A stretch of DNA of 39,956 nt, taken from NCBI GenBank assembly GCA_027307325.1, contig DAHUXE010000097.1:1-39956 (forward strand), read 5' to 3'. Numbering within the stretch: position 1 is the first letter of the stretch; each line of letters opens with the position of its first letter. Below are positions 34,434-39,956 of this stretch, piece by piece. Origin of the DNA: Gammaproteobacteria bacterium. GTDB lineage: Bacteria > Pseudomonadota > Gammaproteobacteria > Steroidobacterales > Steroidobacteraceae. The translations under genes were made by a program, and so were the position numbers. The notes beneath the pieces were generated by a model. It searched no databases, was not told where the DNA came from, and worked only from the letters and a program-made list of their open reading frames with translations.

Positions 34434-36050
34434 ATGCAGGCCTGGACCAGGGCAGGGCCATCGCTGCGGGCAGCGCTGGCCATCGCGGTGGTGACGCTCG
34501 CCGCACTCCCGGGCGGTGCGCAGGCAGCGCTGCGTGTGTGCGCCGACCCGGGCAACATGCCCCTGTCCAACGACCACGGCGAGGGTCTCGAGAACAAGAT
34601 GGCCGCCGTGCTGGCGCGTGCACTAGGCACGACGGTGGAGAACTATTACCGTCCTGGAGTCGAGCGCGGACTCACGCGTACCACCCTGTACGCCGATCAG
34701 TGCGACGTCATGTTCGACATGCCGCCCGACTCTGAAGACGTCGCCACCACGGGTCCCTTGTACCGCTCGACCTTCGTGCTGGTGTACCGCAGCGATCGCG
34801 GCTTGACGTTCAAGGACCTCGACGATCCGCGCCTCAAGAAGCTGAGGGTGGGGGTATACGAGACCTCGGCGGTGCGCGAGGCGCTGCTCGAGCACGGGGT
34901 GGTGCGCAACATCGTCATACACTCTCTCAGCCACGACGCCGACCTGGTTCCGGAGGATCAGCCGAGCTACCAGGTGCAGCAGGTCATCGACGGCAAGCTG
35001 GACGTGGCCGCTGCCTGGGGGCCGATGGCGGGTTACTACAGCGCCGTGCGGCACGCGCCGCTCGTCGTCCAGCCGGTCAATCTGATGGATGACGAGACGC
35101 CGCTCGAATTCGACATGGCGATCGGCGTGCGGCGCAGCGATCACGAGCTGCAGCGGCGCCTCGAGCAGGTGATGCGCGAGCAACGCGACGCGCTGCACGC
35201 CATCCTCACCGAGTACGGTGTGCCGCTGGTGAAGTGCGACACCTGCCTGATCAGCGGCGATCTGCCCGCGCACGGACCGTATGCGCCGCCCAGGTCCGGC
35301 TCCGCGCCCAAGGGCCCGCCGGTGAGCATCGCGCAGCTCGATGACTGGCTCGCGCACGGCGCGAATGTCGGCGTCGAGCTCAACAACGCGGTGATGGCGG
35401 ACGACGCAGCGCGCGTCAGCTACCTCGTCGAGAAGAAGCACGCCGCGGTCGGTGCCCTGGACCTGCAGGGCGAGACCCCGTTGCACCATGCGCTGATCGA
35501 GCGTTCCGCCCCGATGGTGAATTACCTGATCGCCCATGGAGCGGATGTCAACCAGCGCGACCGCGACGGCTGGACGCCGCTTATGACTGCGGCCTATTAC
35601 GACCAGCCCGACGCGGTCAGGACTCTGGTCGCGCACGGCGCCGACGCGAACGCCCGCAGCGCCCAGAACCTGACGCCGCTCGGCATCGCCGTGCAGTACA
35701 CCAAGAACGATGCCGCGCTCGCGCTGGTCGAAGCAGGGGCCGACCCGCAGCGCGCGGTGGGCGAGGCCGGCTATACGCCGCTGATGCTTGCGACCCGCAA
35801 CGGAGCGGAGGCGGTGGTGCAGGCGCTGATCGGCAAGGGTGCCGATCTGAACGCCCGCAACAGCGGCGGCGTCACGGCGCTGATGATCGCGGCCGCGGAC
35901 GGCAACGCAGCCATGGTCGAGCTGCTGGTGCGCGCGGGTGCCGACAGGCGCGCGCGCAGCGAGCGTGGCGACACCGCGCTGTCGATCGCGCGCACGCGCG
36001 GCGATGAGCGAGTGATCAGACTGCTGGATGAGGGGCGTCCGGGGGCCTAG
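34434..36050 (+). CDS. xoxJ: XoxJ-like periplasmic binding protein fused to ankyrin repeats
   Basis: Protein of 538 residues, far longer than normal XoxJ/MoxJ (about 270-300). A signal peptide (LAIAVVTLAALPGGAQA) is followed by a substrate-binding-protein domain (about 33-275) of the quinoprotein-dehydrogenase-associated family: LRVCADPGNMPLSNDHGEGLENKMA, then LRVGVYETSAV and AAAWGPMAGYYS. After a Pro/Gly-rich linker (about 278-300), five to six ankyrin repeats run from about residue 345 to the end (TPLHHALIERSAPMVNYLIAHGADVN, TPLMTAAYYDQPDAVRTLVAHGADAN, TPLMLATRNGAEAVVQALIGKGADLN, TALMIAAADGNAAMVELLVRAGADRR). XoxJ is thought to help activate XoxF. GAGGAG at 34419-34424 supports the ATG. Confidence 0.9.
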   Translation: MQAWTRAGPSLRAALAIAVVTLAALPGGAQAALRVCADPGNMPLSNDHGEGLENKMAAVLARALGTTVENYYRPGVERGLTRTTLYADQCDVMFDMPPDSEDVATTGPLYRSTFVLVYRSDRGLTFKDLDDPRLKKLRVGVYETSAVREALLEHGVVRNIVIHSLSHDADLVPEDQPSYQVQQVIDGKLDVAAAWGPMAGYYSAVRHAPLVVQPVNLMDDETPLEFDMAIGVRRSDHELQRRLEQVMREQRDALHAILTEYGVPLVKCDTCLISGDLPAHGPYAPPRSGSAPKGPPVSIAQLDDWLAHGANVGVELNNAVMADDAARVSYLVEKKHAAVGALDLQGETPLHHALIERSAPMVNYLIAHGADVNQRDRDGWTPLMTAAYYDQPDAVRTLVAHGADANARSAQNLTPLGIAVQYTKNDAALALVEAGADPQRAVGEAGYTPLMLATRNGAEAVVQALIGKGADLNARNSGGVTALMIAAADGNAAMVELLVRAGADRRARSERGDTALSIARTRGDERVIRLLDEGRPGA

Positions 36051-36053
36051 CAG

Positions 36054-36575
36054 GTGCGACGGAGTGCTTTGATCCTATGCGTGGCAGGAGCGATCGGGTC
36101 ACTGATCTGCGCCGGACGCCTGAACGGGGCGGAGCCAGCGGCCGCTCCCGCGGCGGCCGCCGAGGCGGCCATGACACCGGTGCAGCGGGCCGACTCGGCG
36201 CCCAAGGGCACGCTCAAGAATCCCTATGCCGACACCGACGCCGCGGTGGTCGCCGAGGGCAACAGGCTGTTCATGAGCTACGCCTGCAGCGGCTGCCACG
36301 GCGGTACCGGCGGCGGGGGCATGTGCCCGCCGGTGACCAACGATATCTGGGTATATGGCGGCGACGACGACACCCTCTTCAGGCTGGTGGCTTACGGCAG
36401 CCAGGATCTGCAGGCCAAGGGCTACAGCCGCAAGGGACAGGAGAATGTCGTCGCGCCGATGCCGGCGATGGGGGGGATCGTGAAGACCGATGACGATCTG
36501 TGGCGCATCCTGGCGTTCGTGCGAGCCAACTATCACGGCTCGCCGGAATGCAAGTACGGCTGCACGGCCGACTAG
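36054..36575 (+). CDS. xoxG: XoxG-type cytochrome c, electron acceptor of XoxF
   Basis: Periplasmic c-type cytochrome of 173 residues. A signal peptide (ALILCVAGAIGSLICAG) and an Ala/Pro-rich stretch precede the single haem-binding motif CSGCH (Cys78, Cys81, His82). Met in VAPMPAMGG is the probable sixth ligand. Segments GNRLFMSYACSGCHGGTGGGGMCPP and DDLWRILAFVRANY fit the cytochrome cL/XoxG family, which takes electrons from methanol dehydrogenase. The C-terminus adds a CKYGC pair. The start is GTG at 36054, three bases after the xoxJ stop; the Shine-Dalgarno sequence is a poor GGGGG. It should be cotranslated with xoxJ. Confidence 0.92.
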   Translation: MRRSALILCVAGAIGSLICAGRLNGAEPAAAPAAAAEAAMTPVQRADSAPKGTLKNPYADTDAAVVAEGNRLFMSYACSGCHGGTGGGGMCPPVTNDIWVYGGDDDTLFRLVAYGSQDLQAKGYSRKGQENVVAPMPAMGGIVKTDDDLWRILAFVRANYHGSPECKYGCTAD

Positions 36576-36608
36576 GGACGCCCGGCTTGATCGGGAGGAG
36601 ACGTCAAC

Positions 36609-38597
36609 ATGATGCGCTCGCGATCCATGCCTCATAGTCATGCGGAGCTGATCGGGACCCTGGTGCGCCGTCGCGGGCTCGAGCCGCCGATCCCCGAGGT
36701 CGTGCGCAGCTCCTGGAGCCGCTGTCTCGACAGTTACGCGCTCGATCCGGCGGAGCTGCGCCGGCCCAGCAGTGTCGGGGCTGCCGACCTGGAAGCCCGG
36801 CGCGCGCGCCTCGGGGTGCTGCCGAGGGTCGCGCGCTTCGAGATGGAGGCACTCGGCAAGCTCATCGAGCACTCCGAGTACAGCATCATGCTGACCGATC
36901 GCGACGGCGTGATCCTGAGCTACATCGGCGACACGGGCTTCTCGGCGACCGCGCGGCGCTGCGGCTTCCGCGAAGGCGTCATGTGGGGCGAGCCGGAGAT
37001 GGGTACCAACGGCATGGGGACCTGTCTCATCGCGCGCCGCTCGGTAGTGATCCACCGCATGGACCACTTCCTCGCCCAGAACACGCAGCTCACCTGTTCC
37101 GCCACACCGATCTTCGACATGCGCGGCGAGGTGCTCGCCGCGCTCGACATCTCCGGCGCCTCGTTCAATCCGCAGAGCCACACGCTCGCGCTGGTCGAGA
37201 TGGCCGCGCAGAACGTGGAAAACCGCACTCTGCTCTCCGCCTGCCGCGACATGCACATCGTGCGTTTCCACCGCTGTGCGGAGTTCGTGAGCACTCCTGG
37301 TGAGGGTGTGCTGGCGTTCGACGACCAGGGCGTGATCATGGGCGCGAACCGCGCCGCGCTCGCGCTCCTCGGCCGGCGCGATCACGGCGCGGTGTGCGGG
37401 CAGCCTGTCGATCGCCTGCTCGACACCAGCATCGGGAGCCTGCTGAGCCTCGCGGGTGAGCGCAGCTTCCCGGCGGAGGCGCTCAATTGCCAGACGAGCG
37501 AGCGGCGCTGGTTCGCCGCGGTGCACGCGCCAGCCAGGCCGCCGCGGCGCACGCAGGTCGCGGTGGGGGCGAACGTGGCGGAAGCCGCCCGGTCCGGCGC
37601 GGCCCGGGCCTCGCTCGCATGCCTGCAGTCGGGCGATCCGCTCATGACGCAGAACGTGGAGGTGCTGCAGCGGGTGCTCGATTGCGACATCTCCGTGCTG
37701 CTGCTCGGTGAGACCGGCACCGGCAAGGGCTATTGCGCGCGCGCCGTGCACGCCGCCAGCAACCGCGCCGATAAGCCCTTCGTCACCGTCAACTGCGCGG
37801 CCATCCCGGAGGCGCTGATCGAGAGCGAGCTGTTCGGGCACAAGCCCGGGGCCTTCACCGGCGCCACCCGCGAAGGCGGCCTGGGCCGGATCCTGCAGGC
37901 CAATGGCGGCACTCTGTTCCTCGATGAGATCGGCGACATGCCGGTGGTGCTGCAGTCGCGCCTGCTGAACGTCATCGAGGATCGCGAAGTGATGCCGCTC
38001 GGCGGCAACAAGGTGGTGAGCGTCGACGTGCGCATCATCAGCGCCACGCAGCACAACCCGCTCGACATGATCGCCGCGGGTCAGTTCCGTGACGATCTGT
38101 ACTACCGGCTGAACGGCATCACGGTGCGACTGCCGGCGCTGCGGCAGCGGACCGACGGCGCCGAGCTCATGCGCAAGCTGGTGTCGGGCGAAGCCGGGTC
38201 AGGGCCGCCGGTCGAGATCGAGCCGGCGCTCATCGAGCGGCTGCTGCGGCACCCGTGGCCGGGAAACGTCCGGCAGCTGCGCAACGTGCTGCGCACCATG
38301 CTGGCGCTGCGCAGCGGCGAGCGTCTCACGCTCGCGGATTTCAACGAGGAGTGGCTGGCGTACGGCGCGACCGAGCAGCCGCCGCACGAGTCGGAGCAAG
38401 CCTGCGGCGACCGCGATGATGTGCTGGGCGGGGCGGAGCGCGAGGCGCTGCGCCGTGTGCTCGAGTTCTGTCAATGGAACGTCAGCGCAGCCGCGGCCCG
38501 ACTGCACATCAGCCGCCGCACCATATATCGCAAGATTCACAGGCATGGGCTGCTGCGGCACGCTCCGCAGCTCGGAGCGGGCTGCAGGCCCGAGTGA
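36609..38597 (+). CDS. AcoR-type sigma-54-dependent transcriptional activator
   Basis: Enhancer-binding protein of 662 residues. An N-terminal GAF sensor (about 75-220, [34 protein letters not shown]) is followed by a PAS-like region (about 225-330). The AAA+ domain has Walker A GETGTGKG (367-374), the sigma-54 contact loop GAFTGA (414-419), Walker B LFLDEIGD and [11 protein letters not shown] Fis-type helix-turn-helix ends it ([21 protein letters not shown]). Walker A ends in Gly where most relatives have Glu. GGGAGGAG (36594-36601) precedes ATG 36609. Relatives respond to acetoin, alcohols or aldehydes bound by GAF. It probably activates the -24/-12 promoter at 30555. Confidence 0.94.
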   Translation: MMRSRSMPHSHAELIGTLVRRRGLEPPIPEVVRSSWSRCLDSYALDPAELRRPSSVGAADLEARRARLGVLPRVARFEMEALGKLIEHSEYSIMLTDRDGVILSYIGDTGFSATARRCGFREGVMWGEPEMGTNGMGTCLIARRSVVIHRMDHFLAQNTQLTCSATPIFDMRGEVLAALDISGASFNPQSHTLALVEMAAQNVENRTLLSACRDMHIVRFHRCAEFVSTPGEGVLAFDDQGVIMGANRAALALLGRRDHGAVCGQPVDRLLDTSIGSLLSLAGERSFPAEALNCQTSERRWFAAVHAPARPPRRTQVAVGANVAEAARSGAARASLACLQSGDPLMTQNVEVLQRVLDCDISVLLLGETGTGKGYCARAVHAASNRADKPFVTVNCAAIPEALIESELFGHKPGAFTGATREGGLGRILQANGGTLFLDEIGDMPVVLQSRLLNVIEDREVMPLGGNKVVSVDVRIISATQHNPLDMIAAGQFRDDLYYRLNGITVRLPALRQRTDGAELMRKLVSGEAGSGPPVEIEPALIERLLRHPWPGNVRQLRNVLRTMLALRSGERLTLADFNEEWLAYGATEQPPHESEQACGDRDDVLGGAEREALRRVLEFCQWNVSAAAARLHISRRTIYRKIHRHGLLRHAPQLGAGCRPE

Positions 38598-38622
38598 GTA
38601 TTCAAACGAGGCAGGAACAACC

Positions 38623-39198
38623 ATGGCGACACTCAACATCCATCCGCTGGTAGACCACGGAGTCAAGAAGGGCACCCCCGGCTTTGCCGGCGGCACGCTC
38701 ACCTGCAAGTGCACACGCGAGCCGGTGACGGTGCGCGTCGCTGCCAACGTGGCTTTCAATCACGTGTGCGGCTGCACCAAGTGCTGGAAGCCCACCGGGG
38801 CGCTGTTCTCGCTGGTCGGCGTTGCCGGGCGCGACAAAGTGTCGGTGACCGCGAACGCCGGCAAGCTCAGGATCGTCGATGACAAGGCCCCGATTCAGCG
38901 CCATGCCTGCAGCGGCTGCGGTGTGCACATGTACGGTCGCATCGAGAACCAGAACCATCCCATCTACGGCTTCGACTTCTTCCATATCGAGCTATCGAAG
39001 GAGAGCGGCTGGGAGGAGCCGCGATTCGCGGCCTTCGTCTCATCGATCATCGAAGCGGGATTTCCGCCGGCGCGCATGGGCGAGGTCCGTGGGCGGCTCA
39101 GGGAGCTGAAGCTCGAGCCGTATGACTGCCTGTCGCCGGAGCTGATGGACCTGATTGCGACCCACTCCGCCAAGGCCAAGGGTGTACTGGCGTCGTAG
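38623..39198 (+). CDS. gfa: Gfa, S-(hydroxymethyl)glutathione synthase
   Basis: Protein of 191 residues matching glutathione-dependent formaldehyde-activating enzyme. Zinc-site cysteines are Cys28 and Cys30 ([10 protein letters not shown]), Cys49, Cys51 and Cys54 ([17 protein letters not shown]), and Cys96 and Cys99 ([14 protein letters not shown]). The C-terminal part is typical ([30 protein letters not shown]). It speeds the condensation of formaldehyde with glutathione, giving the substrate of the next enzyme. The ATG follows the activator stop by 25 bases. The dehydrogenase starts 26 bases downstream, so the two form one unit. Confidence 0.96.
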   Translation: MATLNIHPLVDHGVKKGTPGFAGGTLTCKCTREPVTVRVAANVAFNHVCGCTKCWKPTGALFSLVGVAGRDKVSVTANAGKLRIVDDKAPIQRHACSGCGVHMYGRIENQNHPIYGFDFFHIELSKESGWEEPRFAAFVSSIIEAGFPPARMGEVRGRLRELKLEPYDCLSPELMDLIATHSAKAKGVLAS

Positions 39199-39224
39199 CG
39201 GCCGGCTGCGCGGAGGATTGCGCC

Positions 39225-39956
39225 ATGAAGACACGCGCTGCGATCGCGTACGCGGCCGGCAAGCCGCTCGAGATCACGACCGTCGAGCTCGCGGGCCCCA
39301 GGGCGGGCGAGGTGCTGGTGGAACTGAAGGCCACCGGGATCTGCCACACGGACGAGTTCACGCGCTCGGGCGCCGACCCCGAGGGGCTGTTTCCCGTGAT
39401 CTTCGGCCACGAGGGAGCCGGCATCGTGGTCGAAACGGGGCCGGGTGTGACTTCGGTGAAGAAGGGCGATCACGTGATCCCGCTGTACACGCCCGAGTGC
39501 CGCCAGTGCAAGAGCTGCCTGTCGAGGAAGACCAACCTGTGCACCGCAATCCGTGCCACCCAGGGCAAGGGCGTGATGCCCGACGGCACCAGCCGCTTCT
39601 CGCTCGGCAGCCAGATGGTGCATCACTACATGGGGTGCTCGACGTTCTCGAATTTCACGGTGCTGCCGGAAATCGCGCTGGCCAGGATCCGCGAGGACGC
39701 GCCGTTCGAGAAAGTCTGCTACATCGGCTGTGGCGTCACGACCGGGATCGGCGCCGTCATCAACACCGCCAGAGTCGAGGCCGGGGCGAACGCCGTGGTC
39801 TTCGGCCTGGGCGGCATCGGGCTCAACGTCATCCAGGGACTGCGCCTGGTCGGCGCCAACAGGATCATCGGCGTCGACACAAATCCGCGCCGCAAGGCGC
39901 TCGCGGAAGCGTTCGGCATGACGCACTTCGTGAACCCGAAGGAGGCGGGCGGAGAG
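39225..39956 (+). CDS. frmA: S-(hydroxymethyl)glutathione dehydrogenase (class III ADH), 3' end outside window
   Basis: First 244 codons of a zinc alcohol dehydrogenase; the frame is open to the last base of the window (full family length about 370). Catalytic-zinc ligands Cys40 (GICHTDEF) and His62 (GHEGAG) are present, as are the structural-zinc cysteines 92, 95, 98 and 106 (ECRQCKSC ... TNLC). [14 protein letters not shown] and the Rossmann motif GLGGIGL follow, with Asp in [18 protein letters not shown] selecting NAD. It oxidises S-(hydroxymethyl)glutathione to S-formylglutathione, the substrate of FghA. GGAGG upstream (39212-39216) supports the ATG. Confidence 0.96.
   Translation, partial: MKTRAAIAYAAGKPLEITTVELAGPRAGEVLVELKATGICHTDEFTRSGADPEGLFPVIFGHEGAGIVVETGPGVTSVKKGDHVIPLYTPECRQCKSCLSRKTNLCTAIRATQGKGVMPDGTSRFSLGSQMVHHYMGCSTFSNFTVLPEIALARIREDAPFEKVCYIGCGVTTGIGAVINTARVEAGANAVVFGLGGIGLNVIQGLRLVGANRIIGVDTNPRRKALAEAFGMTHFVNPKEAGGE

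Noticed and set aside
32446-34623. 725-codon open frame on the minus strand
   Set aside because: Antisense of xoxF, which is recognised in full on the plus strand.
36099-38054. 651-codon open frame on the minus strand
   Set aside because: Antisense of the cytochrome and activator genes; Arg/His/Ala-rich with no recognisable domain.
1-39956. CRISPR arrays, tRNA or rRNA genes, insertion sequences with transposase, prophage
   Set aside because: I saw no regularly spaced repeats, cloverleaf or rRNA signature, transposase or integrase motif in either strand by reading.

Overview
This is a very GC-rich, gene-dense bacterial chromosome segment. It has about 38 genes, no gap above 300 bases, and many stop/start overlaps of the GTGA, ATGA or TGATG type. 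Outer-membrane barrels (TonB-dependent receptor, porin, TPR-barrel), a lipoprotein with a lipobox, Lhr and glutathione-dependent formaldehyde oxidation point to a Gram-negative proteobacterium. I infer a gammaproteobacterium, but no rRNA or tRNA gene is present to settle this.

Bases 1-20300 are mixed housekeeping and envelope genes. A glutathione S-transferase (-) is followed by a tightly overlapped four-gene operon resembling AttEFGH: ABC ATPase, double-FtsX permease, SAM methyltransferase, and an AttH/CrtC lipocalin-like protein. Then come a TonB-dependent receptor plus Band-7 lipoprotein pair (-), an exported amidohydrolase, a two-gene exopolysaccharide synthase/TPR-barrel cassette, a small unknown gene, the large helicase Lhr (-), a DUF3014 protein, a PH-SHOCT protein and an 85-residue SWIM zinc-finger protein.

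Bases 20300-30362 hold PQQ biosynthesis in two pieces. Piece one is pqqA1-pqqB-pqqC-pqqD followed by peptide deformylase and a DUF3224 gene. Piece two is pqqA2-pqqE-fghA. Each pqqA gene encodes only 24 residues; the two peptides differ at two positions, and a strong RNA hairpin follows each gene. The 5 kb between the pieces is on the minus strand: a GNAT acetyltransferase, a YebC-family regulator, a fatty-acid desaturase and a NarL-type two-component system divergent from pqqA2.

Bases 30363 to the end form a lanthanide-type methanol (alcohol) oxidation locus on the plus strand: porin, EthD-like protein, XoxF, a XoxJ-like periplasmic protein with a C-terminal ankyrin domain, the XoxG cytochrome, an AcoR-type sigma-54 activator, Gfa and glutathione-dependent formaldehyde dehydrogenase (cut by the window end). 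XoxF carries the extra Asp (DYD) diagnostic of lanthanide-dependent enzymes. A near-perfect -24/-12 promoter precedes the porin, and related inverted repeats lie upstream of the porin and of xoxF. Together with fghA the window encodes PQQ synthesis, alcohol oxidation, electron transfer, and glutathione-linked conversion of formaldehyde to formate, along with plausible regulators.

The most unusual points are the XoxJ-ankyrin fusion, the split PQQ operon with duplicated pqqA and embedded deformylase, the inferred sigma-54 control of a xox operon, and a 98-bp element with 13-bp terminal inverted repeats upstream of the YebC-family gene.
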